Shown: positions 50,301-57,139 of the stretch, piece by piece
How the letters are laid out: each line of letters starts with the position of its first letter
Numbering within the stretch: the first letter of the stretch is position 1
Assembly (NCBI RefSeq): GCF_964355755.1
Contig: NC_092670.1
Span: forward strand, 19,343,201-19,407,200
DNA length: 64,000 bases
Direction of reading: 5' to 3'
Origin: Antedon mediterranea
Lineage: Eukaryota > Echinodermata > Crinoidea > Comatulida > Antedonidae
The notes under the pieces: model-generated
The model's database searches: none
The model's input: only the letters and a program-made list of their open reading frames with translations
What the model was told of the DNA's origin: nothing
Translations under genes and position numbers: made by a program

Positions 50301-53300
50301 TACCCTACCCACCAAAGTTGTTCTGCGTTTAGGGCATGTGATGTACCGTAGGCCTATCCTCTACTGGTTTTACAACGCTACTCATGCCAGTGAGGGAAGG
50401 GTGATGATGTGGGTGGTTTAATTGCAATAATAAAGATTTGTACATAATATACGGCGAGTGAAAACTCTAGCTCATTATCCGTTTAAAAAAAATGTATATC
50501 CAACCACTGCAGCACAGATTGAAACAAAAATGGATCGAATTTCTGTTATGAGTATACAGTACTTGCCTTTACGACGCCTGAGGGAATAGACGCTTGTGGA
50601 ACAGAGATTGGAATGTTCCATTCATCGCAAATCAATACATTTGTATAAACGTATATTAAATCTATCAAAATAGTAATTTTTTAAGAAAATCGGCCTGTCT
50701 TCAACATTATGATGCTGTACTCGAGCTGTTCAACCGGTTTTCAGCCATTAAAAACAATTATCGTAGGAGGAGATAGGAAAATACGAAGCATCCTCGTATT
50801 ATTGTCTGCGGGTATTTTTCAAGACGGACATCCATTAGACTGTGTATACCACGATCGAAAAACACCCCTATTTGGGGCAAATCGTTGAACCTAAATTCGT
50901 TTTAATCGTCAATAACTAATTATCGAACTCAATTTAATTAGTAAACAGGGTTACATCAGGTGGTTAAAATCAGTACCGAAAGTACGAACCAACTTTATAT
51001 ACCATCGAGTAAACATTCTAGAAATAACGCGCGATTTAGATAATTTTGCCCTTACGTAAATTTATATATAGATATCACATCCTGCAAAACATCAAGATAT
51101 ATTATAACACAGTGCTTGTTACATTAATAAAGCAGAACAGTATTTAACATATTATTAAGCTCTGTCTACACTATCAAACTTTATGTGACAAAAAATGTGA
51201 TGTGCCCATATATGGACATGATGTTATATCACTACCATATTTGGGCATATCACACTCTATTCCTAGAGTTTTCCTAGAATCTAGTTTGATAGTCTAGATA
51301 AGCTTAGCAAATTTGGCTGCATTTTATACAATACAATAATATTTGTCTCACAAAATTATAATTTTATAACTCTCTTGCTACAGTATATTATTCATTGACG
51401 TATAGATAGAATATAAAGCAAAATAATAAAGAGTAAAAGGATACGTGAGTAACTACGTTTTCTGTTCATGGATGGCTGCGTACAAGACCGCGTCATGATC
51501 TTGGGCAGCGAGCGTATCTTAAGATTTTTAGCAGATGGCGTGTAGTTATTAGCTATGGATTCACTGGGAGTTCGGTGGTATTTCTGTTCTTTGAAGGGGG
51601 ATGCCTTAGTCCAGGAAGGATCCTTCATGATTGGCGGGTGTTCACTGTGTCGTAATACAATCTGTGAAATGGTATAATTACTGTGTTAATTCTTATTTTT
51701 ATTTTATTTCATCAAAGCCAACAGCAACGTAAGGTATTAAACAGAAAACATGTATGAAGCAAACTTAAATATATGTTAAATAGTAAAAATTAGCCCTATT
51801 GAGCACAATTATTTAAAAAAAAGAATAACTATTTAAATAAAATATCAACATTTACATTGGACTCAAATAGTTATACAAAGAAGGCAAGCGTGTCTGAAAC
51901 CCTCTTTTACTATAAAACTGGAATTAAACCTAGGATGCCATGTTAGACACAAGCAAAAATATATTTTTCATATAACAATGTTTCAACAATTAGTAGTCAA
52001 GTAAATGACAATTAATGTTTGGACCTTGGACTATCAAAGTGAGAAGAATACAACTATTAATAATTTCATCGATCATCATTTAAGTTCCAATACCAGTTGC
52101 TAGGATACATGATACAATACGGTTTACCTGTTTACTATGGAGAGGGAATGAGAATTTATTATATTGTTGTAATTGTGTCGACATCAATTTTAAGGTCAGA
52201 AGAATGGCATAATGAATGTTAAAATATTGAATAACAAAAGGCCTTTATTTTAGTGTTATTGTTAAATTTCAATAATGCTACTTTTAAGAACAGTAACAAT
52301 GGCGTTGAACATTATTCATTGATTAACTGTAATTATATTTGATCACACCAATTAAGAATGTTTTTTTGTTCAGATGTATTTTTGTGCTTTACCATGAATA
52401 CAATAGGATAGTTGTGATACAACTATCTGTATCTATTTGTAAAAGTGTGTTGTGTACATTATAATGTTGACTCAGTATCTGCAAGTCAACTTTAAGAAAT
52501 AAAGCACAAACGTTTACTAGCAGTGTCCTTTGTTCTTTAATGTAAATATCTTCTCTCCTAGCTGTATAAATAATGAATTGAATTTAAAAGTAATTGCACT
52601 GGACTTGGACCAATGTTTCTCTTTGGTTTTCCAACATCCAGCAGGTCCATCTACTACTTACCTATCCAATCTGACAATTTTCTTTGCGTTTAGACACCAT
52701 CCTTTTACTACAATACCCTTAGAATCTTGTTGAATTTTTTTAAAATTTTTTGTGGTATATAAAAATAATAGGCCTACAAAATAATATCATTTTAAAATAA
52801 AACTTGTACACACAATCTATACTTTTGTGTCTGTGATAATTATTTAAGTAACAAAATAGTTTAAAAATAGAAATTAAATCATGGTGTAAGTAGGCTAGAC
52901 CTACTGTACCTAGCACTTTGTTATTTTATTTTAAAAGACAGTATAAATTGGTTAGGAATGAGGGAAAGGTGGGTCTTACCTGATACAAGTCCGAAGGGTT
53001 ATTACTGCCCTCTGGAGGCAGCGGTGGGATTCCCGGTAAACCCCTCGTTTTACTACAACTGAGTAATGGCGTTTCTGAACACTGAAATGAAAGAAATTAT
53101 TCTTTATTTGCATACATAATAATGTCAACCAGAAATTTACATTAAAATTAATAAGGACCACGTATAGAATAGAAACCAATTTTGTGATTATTTGAAAAGA
53201 AAAAAAAAAATTGATATAAATCAATATTTACTTTACTGTAGGCCTAGCTATTATATGTTCAAGACATTGATTACGTAATAATAAAAAATATGAATAAACA

Positions 53301-53327
53301 ATTTACCTTAGCACGATCCAAGGCCAT
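12661..53327 (-). CDS. DNAH7: Axonemal dynein heavy chain, inner-arm single-headed type, DNAH7-like; complete
   Basis: The gene encodes the motor ATPase of an inner dynein arm, driving microtubule sliding in cilia and flagella. I joined 63 coding exons from ATG (53325-53327) to TAA (12661-12663). They total 12,162 nt, exactly in frame, for 4,053 residues; human DNAH7 is close to this length. P-loops are GPAGTGKT (AAA1), GDPMGGKT (AAA2), GPTGTGKS (AAA3) and GIGGSGRQ (AAA4). The stalk with microtubule-binding domain, AAA5, AAA6 and the C-terminal domain follow. The paralogue call rests on segments such as [19 protein letters not shown] and [14 protein letters not shown]3 and DNAH12 are the alternatives. 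Introns are GT-AG except one GC-AG (donor 47289-47290). Exon coordinates are given in the segment entries. The intron between 19930 and 25552 is filled by a 68-bp array built from the exon boundary itself. Confidence 0.95.
13469..13632. mobile_element. Palindromic MITE, family B
   Basis: Left end AAAGCACTACACTATCAAAC, right end GTTTGATAGTGTAGACAGAGC in inverted complement, with the central motif GGACATGATGATGTCATATC. It lies in a dynein intron. Confidence 0.8.
14972..15144. mobile_element. Palindromic MITE, family A
   Basis: Begins GTGGCCGTATTCACCA and ends TGGTGAATATGGCCAC, nearly perfect inverted termini, with internal complementary ACTTAATATGTAAG-like arms. It is in a dynein intron. Confidence 0.82.
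16058..16212. mobile_element. Palindromic MITE, family B
   Basis: Ends AAAGCTCTGTCTACACTATC and GATAGTGTAAACAGAGC are inverted copies. It is in a dynein intron. Confidence 0.82.
17559..19311 (-). CDS. DNAH7: Dynein segment: AAA5 and following coiled coil (residues ~2954-3320)
   Basis: Exons: 19110-19311, 18597-18799, 18372-18476, 17990-18256, 17559-17881. AAA5 landmarks are [36 protein letters not shown] and PDYVR-like [19 protein letters not shown]. The buttress-like coiled coil is [18 protein letters not shown] with many Glu/Lys. Then [16 protein letters not shown] leads toward AAA6. Confidence 0.96.
18900..19082. mobile_element. MITE with ATTAGAACC termini
   Basis: The left end ATTAGAACCTCTATAAGGGA and the right end GGGGTTCTAAT, with TGTCCC inside, are inverted complements. 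It is in a dynein intron; a diverged relative may be at about 34340-34482 (ending GAGAGGTTCTACTGTA). Confidence 0.55.
19574..26971 (-). CDS. DNAH7: Dynein segment: stalk coiled coil and microtubule-binding domain (residues ~2574-2953)
   Basis: Exons: 26686-26971, 26313-26480, 25992-26209, 25552-25663, 19574-19930. The first coiled-coil strand runs from [15 protein letters not shown] through [18 protein letters not shown] and on to an Ala-rich [16 protein letters not shown] segment. The microtubule-binding domain is encoded around 25992-26209 ([30 protein letters not shown]). The return strand begins [17 protein letters not shown], exactly the 17 codons amplified in the adjacent array, and continues [17 protein letters not shown] with predicted coiled coil. 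The exon 25552-25663 must use the first donor of the array (at 25550-25551) to keep frame. Confidence 0.95.
20027..25601 (-). repeat. ~82-copy 68-bp tandem array of an exon/intron boundary
   Basis: The unit, read on the minus strand, is 51 bp of coding sequence (17 codons, [17 protein letters not shown]) plus 17 bp of intron beginning GTAAGTCAC. Copies repeat every 68 bp (for example 20101, 20169, 20237) with almost no divergence. Variation is concentrated at two sites: the Val codon wobble (GTT/GTG) and intron position +10 (G, A or C). Single exceptions are AAA for AAG in the leftmost unit and GAG for AAG near 24260. The rightmost unit is continuous with the real exon (25552-25663). The left edge runs into ordinary intron, GTAAGTCACCCTAGGAGTGACC, so the 17 intronic bp are the true start of this intron. 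Each unit carries an AAAG|GTAAGT donor. Using any donor but the first adds sequence that reads into TAA at the next boundary. Confidence 0.95.
25790..25950. repeat. Palindromic dispersed repeat
   Basis: It contains ACAGTTCTGAAAAGAACTGT and a second TTAACAGTTCTTTTCAGAACT copy, flanked by TTGATATAAAG and CTTTATATCAA and by short TAGTATTGTT repeats at both ends. A related segment with GGTACACCACGTATA and TTTGATATAAAGTTTG is at about 33305-33400. It is in a dynein intron. Confidence 0.6.
27054..27186. mobile_element. Palindromic MITE, family B
   Basis: The left end is a diverged AGCACCGTCTACACTATC, the right end AGTTTGATAGTGTAGACAGA. The core is GCCCAAATATGGTAGTGATA. It is in a dynein intron. 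Confidence 0.75.
27288..30047 (-). CDS. DNAH7: Dynein segment: AAA4 (residues ~2257-2573)
   Basis: Exons: 29710-30047, 29401-29525, 29068-29253, 27765-27932, 27288-27421. The P-loop [14 protein letters not shown] is split across exons 29710-30047 and 29401-29525. Landmarks are [46 protein letters not shown] and [15 protein letters not shown]. The short linker between [10 protein letters not shown] and [13 protein letters not shown] spans an intron that holds a possible 42-nt cassette exon (28824-28865). Confidence 0.96.
27552..27757. mobile_element. Palindromic MITE, family C
   Basis: Begins AAAGTGTCTTTCAGACCTGC with TCCGGTCC, and ends GACCGGAGAGCAGGTGT. A better preserved relative is at 38188-38365. 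It abuts the donor of dynein exon 27765-27932. Confidence 0.65.
28178..28310. mobile_element. Palindromic MITE, family B
   Basis: Ends TAAAGCTCTGTCTACACTAT and ATAGTGTAGACAAAGCTTA are inverted complements. It is in a dynein intron. Confidence 0.82.
28555..28632. repeat. Imperfect (AAT)n microsatellite
   Basis: A run of AATAAT trinucleotides interrupted by single-base changes. It is in a dynein intron. Confidence 0.85.
28824..28865 (-). other. Candidate 42-nt frame-preserving cassette exon of the dynein gene
   Basis: Between exons 29068-29253 and 27765-27932, an acceptor (TATGAACAG) and a donor (GTTGTA) bound 42 nt encoding [14 protein letters not shown] with no stop. Both flanking exons are phase 0 at this junction, so inclusion adds 14 residues to the AAA4 linker without a frameshift. 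The acceptor lacks a strong pyrimidine tract and the donor is weak, and the short form already matches the usual family spacing. It may be an alternative exon or chance. Confidence 0.3.
30262..30435. mobile_element. Palindromic MITE, family A
   Basis: Begins TGTGGCTGTTTTCACCA and ends TTATTGGTGAATACGGCCA with internal complementary arms. It is in a dynein intron. Confidence 0.78.
30595..33103 (-). CDS. DNAH7: Dynein segment: AAA3 (residues ~1880-2256)
   Basis: Exons: 32942-33103, 32628-32753, 32072-32229, 31893-31973, 31605-31788, 31192-31377, 30595-30827. The P-loop is [10 protein letters not shown] in exon 32072-32229. Then come [55 protein letters not shown] and [18 protein letters not shown]. 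The exon 31192-31377 starts at ATTATAGTGACAGCC after an A/T-rich acceptor with a T-run on the plus strand; this start gives the family sequence. Confidence 0.96.
30893..31072. repeat. Degenerate minisatellite, six copies
   Basis: Copies of TAGATGGCCCAAAACCCATG followed by ACCAGGCTTAC, with length variation from about 24 to 32 bp. It is in a dynein intron. Confidence 0.8.
32283..32397. mobile_element. Diverged MITE, family A
   Basis: ATCATATTCATCAATCACAC on the left and a degraded TTAAATGTGAAAACGGC on the right, with shortened arms. It is in a dynein intron. Confidence 0.5.
32499..32585. repeat. Three exact copies of a 29-bp repeat
   Basis: The unit starts AATGATACAACATTCTGAGT and ends AAACTTTCA. 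The third copy runs into CTTAC of the region before exon 32628-32753. It is intronic. Confidence 0.85.
32795..32904. mobile_element. Partial MITE, family B, with internal triplication
   Basis: The block GGCATATCACTACCATATTT is repeated three times before GTCAAACTAGTTTGATAGTG and the right TIR TAGACAGAGCTTTA. The left TIR is missing. It is in a dynein intron. Confidence 0.75.
33444..35478 (-). CDS. DNAH7: Dynein segment: AAA2 (residues ~1581-1879)
   Basis: Exons: 35103-35478, 34621-34751, 34001-34247, 33444-33586. The P-loop is [12 protein letters not shown], followed by [21 protein letters not shown], then [20 protein letters not shown] and [19 protein letters not shown], all standard axonemal dynein AAA2 blocks. 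A MITE (family B) lies in each of the introns 35079-side and 35600-35740, and another palindromic element is at 33696-33914. Confidence 0.96.
33696..33914. mobile_element. Palindromic element with AAGGCCAACTC termini
   Basis: Left AAAGGCCAACTCAGACTGCG with GTCGTACAAC; right GTCATACAACGCTGTTTGAG with TTGGCCTT. These are inverted complements with a few mismatches. There is no coding sequence. It is in a dynein intron. Confidence 0.75.
34942..35078. mobile_element. Palindromic MITE, family B
   Basis: Left CTAAAGCTCTGTCTACACTA; the right end TTTGACAGAGCTTAA has a small internal deletion. It ends about 25 bp from the donor of dynein exon 35103-35478. Confidence 0.8.
35600..35741. mobile_element. 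MITE, family B, left end truncated
   Basis: AATGTGACAAAAAAATGTGA at the left without the outer TIR; right end GATAGTGTAGACAGAGCTTA intact. It is in a dynein intron. Confidence 0.75.
35789..37237 (-). CDS. DNAH7: Dynein segment: AAA1, main ATPase site (residues ~1283-1580)
   Basis: Exons: 37039-37237, 36551-36950, 35789-36082. The Walker A motif is [10 protein letters not shown] and Walker B is [11 protein letters not shown], both in exon 36551-36950. Sensor-type sequence [19 protein letters not shown] follows, then [16 protein letters not shown]. These are the catalytic residues expected of an active motor, and none is missing. The donor of the last exon here is the weak GTTTGT. Confidence 0.97.
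36290..36507. repeat. Intronic direct repeat, two copies
   Basis: TTGCATCTCTAGTGGGAACC AAGCATTAGACTTGCA at about 36292 recurs at about 36431. Both are followed by TATGTT(G/A)CAATTCTTT and CTATCAATTGAT. It is a tandem duplication within a dynein intron. Confidence 0.75.
37631..44474 (-). CDS. DNAH7: Dynein segment: tail and linker domain (residues ~481-1282)
   Basis: Exons: 44053-44474, 43508-43692, 43135-43325, 41641-41872, 40935-41146, 40325-40416, 39810-39924, 39463-39579, 39133-39312, 38765-38901, 38455-38656, 37892-38098, 37631-37745. Recognisable family landmarks are [11 protein letters not shown], the RDRHWERMSDVVGF block of the linker, [19 protein letters not shown], and [17 protein letters not shown]. 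The linker swings between AAA1 and AAA4/5 during the power stroke. The donor at 40933-40934 is GTACAA and the donor at 43133-43134 is GTACAG; both are weak but frame requires them. Six family B MITEs lie in introns between 38990 and 46280. Confidence 0.93.
38188..38365. mobile_element. Palindromic MITE, family C
   Basis: Left GGGTCTATCACACCTGTTCC then GGTCCGGC; right GTGCTGGAACAGGTCTGAAA then GACCC. The termini are inverted complements. It is locally GC-rich compared with its surroundings and lies in a dynein intron. Confidence 0.78.
38993..39124. mobile_element. MITE, family B, left end degraded
   Basis: Core TGTCCATATATGGACACAAT and right arm GTCAAACTAGTTTGATAATG with TAGACAG. It lies just before the donor of dynein exon 39133-39312. 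Confidence 0.75.
40139..40265. mobile_element. Palindromic MITE, family B
   Basis: Left TAAGCTCTGTCTACACTATC, right GATAGTGTAGACAGGGCTTT. It is in a dynein intron. Confidence 0.82.
40459..40588. mobile_element. Palindromic MITE, family B
   Basis: Left TAAGCTGTACCTACACTATC, right GATAGTGCAGATAGAGCTTA. Diverged termini. It is in a dynein intron. Confidence 0.75.
41215..41342. mobile_element. Palindromic MITE, family B
   Basis: Left AAAGCTCTGTCTACACTTAG, right GATAGTGCAGGCAGAGCTTA. It is in a dynein intron. Confidence 0.78.
42412..42684. mobile_element. Palindromic MITE with TTGTAACAAGTTG termini
   Basis: Left TTGTAACAAGTTGTAACCA and right TGGTTACAACTTGTTACAA are perfect 19-bp inverted repeats. 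The interior is about 230 bp without coding capacity. It is in the 1.26-kb dynein intron 41873-43134. Confidence 0.85.
44633..53327 (-). CDS. DNAH7: Dynein segment: N terminus and first part of tail (residues ~1-480)
   Basis: Exons: 53307-53327, 52980-53081, 51457-51661, 47620-47731, 47291-47411, 46764-46953, 46327-46522, 45877-46002, 45417-45603, 44633-44812. The protein starts MALDRAK. The first ~190 residues are Pro/Ser/Lys-rich and look disordered ([20 protein letters not shown], then an acidic [14 protein letters not shown]). Folded tail begins at [11 protein letters not shown]. The donor of exon 51457-51661 is uncertain: GTAGTT (exon from 51457) or GTATCC (exon from 51445) both keep frame and differ by four residues (RSYS). 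The exon 47291-47411 uses a GCAAGT donor. The first exons have the least homology support because this region diverges quickly. Confidence 0.8.
45275..45407. mobile_element. Diverged MITE, family B
   Basis: Core GTCCATATATGGGCACATCA and right end AAGTTTGATAGTCTAGCTTA; left TIR degraded. It lies next to the donor of dynein exon 45417-45603. Confidence 0.7.
45675..45830. repeat. Dispersed repeat with GTAACGCCACTG end
   Basis: Left GAGTGACGGCTATGAGTGAT, right CCCTGTGTAACGCCACTG, with CTTAGGAGTGCTCAACC inside. It is related to pieces at about 44953-45015 and 63597-63723. It is probably a hAT-like MITE family, by its CAGTGGCGT termini. Confidence 0.55.
46181..46275. mobile_element. Short MITE, family B
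   Basis: Left AAAGATCTGTCTACACTATC and right GATAATGTAGACAGAGCTTT with a reduced centre. It is in a dynein intron. Confidence 0.8.
48078..48228. mobile_element. Palindromic MITE, family B
   Basis: Left TAGCTCTATCTACACTATCA, right GATAGTGTAGACAGAGCTTC. It is in a dynein intron. Confidence 0.8.
49051..49315. mobile_element. Palindromic element with AAGGCCAATTTACACAGA termini
   Basis: Left AAAGGCCAATTTACACAGAG, right TCTGTGTAAATTGGCCTTA, inverted complements. It resembles, but differs from, the AAGGCCAACTC element at 33696-33914. It is in a dynein intron. Confidence 0.75.
49628..49664. other. Perfect 13-bp stem hairpin
   Basis: CTAGATGGTACGC and GCGTACCATCTAG are exact inverted copies around an 11-nt loop made of GAGCGAAGCGA. 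Hairpins of this style mark ends of some non-autonomous rolling-circle elements, but no other hallmark was confirmed. Confidence 0.65.
51158..51306. mobile_element. MITE, family B, right end rearranged
   Basis: Left TAAGCTCTGTCTACACTATC intact; right arm TAGTTTGATAGTCTAGATAA diverged. It is in a dynein intron. Confidence 0.75.
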
Positions 53328-53804
53328 GATTACTTTGTCTTGTTTTCAAAACTCTCCTGTCAGCTGTGTGGTGAAAATCTGTGTGTGTGGTTGTTTTAAT
53401 CAGTCTGATGGTGTGATTTTTTTCAGAATGTTACCCATAACATTGCTTTATATGAAAGACTGCTACTAGGCCTAGGCTTAATTTAATTCTAGTCTTGAAG
53501 TAGGCTAGGTCAAGGAACGGTCTAAGCCCTAATTGGTCCAGGCAATTTCAGCTTATTCTCCTAGAACGAAGTGAGTTGTGCCGTCCATTTTCGTGAAGCG
53601 AAATGTTTTGAGTGCGTTTATTACCTCCCTGTCAAGCTCTGTTAAATGTTGTTGTCAATACGCTATAATTAGTCTAATACAAACACCACAAAATTACGGT
53701 TGTTGAAATTGGTTAAATCTACAAACTTTTTAAATCATAGTACTGCAAAAAAGTAAACTTTACTAACTTTACAAACTGGGGCTAGCGAACAAGAAGTGCA
53801 TCAG

Positions 53805-53816
53805 GTTGCTAGGTCC
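53805..53816 (-). promoter_or_regulatory. Weak X-box-like (RFX) site upstream of dynein
   Basis: On the dynein sense strand the sequence is GGACCTAGCAAC: the RGYAAC half-site is perfect and the other half matches only partly with a short spacer. RFX factors bind X-boxes at many ciliary genes. It lies about 480 bp upstream of the start codon, so this is suggestive only. Confidence 0.25.
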
Positions 53817-53944
53817 GAAAAGCAATCAATTATAAATGAGGGCGCTAAACTAATAAATTGAAGATTCAGAAAAAAAAAGTTACATAACGCGGTAGTAGTA
53901 CAGTAGTAGACTAGGTGGTACGTGCTAACTTTTAAAACTAAATT

Positions 53945-54209
53945 TAAAGATGTATTGTCCCCTGAAAAATCATTTTAACATTTTTTGTTGAATATGCAAT
54001 TTTAATGTCACATAATAGTTATCTACTTTGACCAAAAATTGGATCTAAAAAAATTGAATTTAACCATTTATTATGTTATTTTATAAGTGAAAACATAATT
54101 GTTTTCGTTTTTTTCTACGGAAGTCATTAACTTCTACAAAATAACCTCAAAGTCCGATTTAATAAACCTTAATTTTTCATGTTTTTGGGGGACAATACAT
54201 CTTTAAACT
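53945..54209. mobile_element. MITE with TTTAAAGATGTATTGTCCCC termini
   Basis: Left TTTAAAGATGTATTGTCCCC and right GGGGACAATACATCTTTAAA are perfect inverted repeats. The interior has no coding capacity. The ends may include the target duplication (TTAAA-like). Confidence 0.88.
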
Positions 54210-54580
54210 AACTAACTAATAAAAATAATTTAATAGTTTCGGTAGCACGACCATGCTGACCAAACACTTGTATAGATTAAATATAGGCCTATTAAATTGT
54301 ATTTTATTAATTTATAGAGAAAAACATGGAGATTTAAATACCTCCATGGAGAAAAATGTGTTGTCTTTTAAAAATCGTGTCTACTCGTTGCCTTTTTGCT
54401 TTTATTTATTGTCTTTGTTTCTAAGTATAGTGGATTGTCTATCTAAGATTTTAGATTTATTTCTAACTAGTTTAGTTTTTACGTAATATTTATATTAGGT
54501 TTAGTTTTAACGTGTTTGTAACGTATTTATTAATATGTATTGTACTATAAAAGGAGCTATATTTCCTATACCATCCTGGC

Positions 54581-54600
54581 TAGTTGAGAATTCTCAACTA
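54581..54600. repeat. Left terminal 20-bp perfect palindrome
   Basis: TAGTTGAGAATTCTCAACTA equals its own reverse complement. The half TAGTTGAGAA is also in every unit of the ~106-bp satellite. Confidence 0.9.
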
Positions 54601-54924
54601 TTTTATGTTTTTTTCTACCTTTCTGGAAAATGATATAATCCAAATTTTATTAATAATACCAGTAGTAAACATTTAGAAACACTTGCATACCTTCAATAAT
54701 TTTAGTTGTTTGTAGTTTAAGACAATCTTAGTGATATTTAAATGAAAACAATACGATAAAAACTATTGTGTCTGTATTTTACAAGACTATGACTTCCGTA
54801 TAACGTGCATTGTGGGTACTTCAATTTTTATAGAAAAGCTAGGGAATCCTAATTTAGTAGGCAGCATATGGGGGCGGGGCAACCAAACTTGCTTATCAAA
54901 TCAAAGCACAGTAAAGCAAAGGAT

Positions 54925-56700
54925 AAAATTAATGTACGATCCAGTTTACCACTGTTCTCAACTATAGTCATTTTAGTATACTTGAGCACAGTTATAAAGA
55001 ATAGGATAAACTTAACAATATACAACAAATAGCATTAATGTACGATCCAGTTTAACACTGTTCTCAACTATAGACATTTTGGTATACTTGAGCACAGTGA
55101 TAAAGAATAGGATAAACTTAACAATATACAACAAAAAACATTAATGTACGATCCAGTTTAACACTGTTCTCAACTATAGTCATTTTGGTATACTTGAGAA
55201 CAGTGATAAAGAATAGGATAAACTTAACAATATACAACAAATAACATTAATGTATGATCCCGTTTAACACTGTTCTCAACTATAGTCATTTTGGTATACT
55301 TGAGCACAGTGATAAAGAATAGGATAAACTTAACAATATACAACAAATAACATTAATGTACGATTTAGTTTAACACTGTTCTCAACTATAGTCATTTTGG
55401 TATACTTGAGCACAGTGATAAAGAATAGGATAAACTTAACAATATACAACCAATAACATTAATGTACGATCCCGTTTAACACTGTTCTCAACTATAGTCA
55501 TTTTGGTATACTTGAGCACAGTGATAAAGAATAGGATAAACTTAACAATATACAACAAATAACATTAATGTACGATCCCGTTTAACACTGTTCTCAACTA
55601 TAGTCATTTTGGTATACTTGAGCACAGTGATAAAGAATAGGATAAACTTAATAATATACAACAAATAGCATTAATGTACGATCCAGTTTAACACTGTTCT
55701 CAACTATAGTCATTTTGGTATACTTGAGCACAGTGATAAAGAATAGGATAAACTTAATAATATACAACAAATAACATTAATGTACGATCCAGTTTAACAC
55801 TGTTCTCAACTATAGTCATTTTGGTATACTTAAGGACAGTGATAAAGAATAGGATCAACTTAATAATATACAACAAATAGCATTAAGGTATGATCCCGTT
55901 TAACACTGTTCTCGACTATAGTCATTTTGGTATACTTGAGCACAGTGATAAAGAATAGGATAAACTTAATAATATACAACAAATAGCATTAATGTACGAT
56001 CCCGTTTAACACTGTTCTCAACTATAGTCATTTTGGTATAGTTAAGCACAGTGATAAAGAATAGGATAAACTTAATAATATACAACAAATAACATTAATG
56101 TATGATCCCGTTTAACACTGTTCTCGACTATAGTCATTTTGGTATACTTGAGCACAGTGATAAAGAATAGGATAAACTTAATAATATACAACAAATAACA
56201 TTAATGTACGATCCCGTTTAACACTGTTCTCGACTATAGTCATTTTGGTATACTTGAGCACAGTGATAAAGAATAGGATAAACTTAATAATATACAACAA
56301 ATAGCATTAATGTATACGATCCAGTTTAACACTGTTCTCAACTATAGTCATTTTGGTATAGTTAAGCACAGTGATAAAGAATAGGATAAACTTAATAATA
56401 TACAACAAATAACATTAATGTATGATCCCGTTTAACACTGTTCTCGACTATAGTCATTTTGGTATACTTGAGCACAGTGATAAAGAATAGGATAAACTTA
56501 ATAATATACAACAAATAACATTAATGTACGATCCCGTTTAACCCTGTTCTGAACTATAGTCATTTTGGTATACTTGAGCACAGTGATAAAGAATAGGATA
56601 AACTTCGAATAAACAGCAAATAACATTAATCTACGATGCCGTTTAATACTGTTTTAAACTATAGTCATTTGAGTATAATTAATCACAGATAAAGAATAAG
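54925..56700 (+). repeat. ~106-bp satellite, left arm, about 16-17 units
   Basis: The unit contains TTAATGTACGATCC(A/C)GTTTA, ACTGTTCTCAACTATAGTCA, GGTATACTTGAGCACAG and ATAAAGAATAGGATAAACTT. Starts at 54931, 55037, 55143, 55249 give a 106-bp period. Homogeneous in the middle, degenerate in the last unit. Confidence 0.93.
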
Positions 56701-57139
56701 ATCAACTTTAATACTATTTATTAAATAAAAAAAACTAATTCTATATTAACACATATTATTTACATATACTTTCACTGCTGACTTCTAGTATAAACAGGCC
56801 ATAGGCCTATACATGGCTGCAGTCGCGTGCTCAAATTTGAGTTGGTGCTTACCGACCGACCGACCGACATAGTGAGCTGTAGAGTCGCGTTTGCACGCTA
56901 CTAAAAAGTTCACAACAACCGTAGGACGGGCACAGCGGAGTTTGTTCGAAACTCCAACCCCTCCCCTGGCTATGCGTTTAGATTGTTCATGCCTCCTTTA
57001 CAAACCAAGATTATTAGAATACTATTAGGAGGATCAAACACAATTCTTGTTGCCAGATTTCATTGACATTACAGGTATGAAGTCTATCAATATACAGTAC
57101 CGCTTAATACAATACTTGTTGAGGCCATATCCATCTATA
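56701..57139. other. Spacer between satellites
   Basis: Includes a short CCGACCGACCGACCGAC microsatellite (about 56855) followed by ATAGTGAGCTGTAGAGTCGC, an oddly GC-rich patch. No gene is recognised. Confidence 0.5.

Larger units (their letters stand above)
47732..51444. other. Longest ordinary dynein intron, transposon-rich
   Basis: It holds a family B MITE (48078-48228), a palindromic element (49051-49315), a hairpin (49628-49664), partial repeats near 50165-50240 and 50865-50945, and another family B MITE (51158-51306). No exon could be placed in frame; a proline-rich minus-strand frame at 47812-47890 ends in the wrong phase. Confidence 0.6.
53328..54566. other. Upstream region of the dynein gene
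   Basis: Contains the dynein 5' UTR and presumed promoter, a weak X-box-like site (53805-53816) and a MITE (53945-54209). No other gene is supported. Confidence 0.55.
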
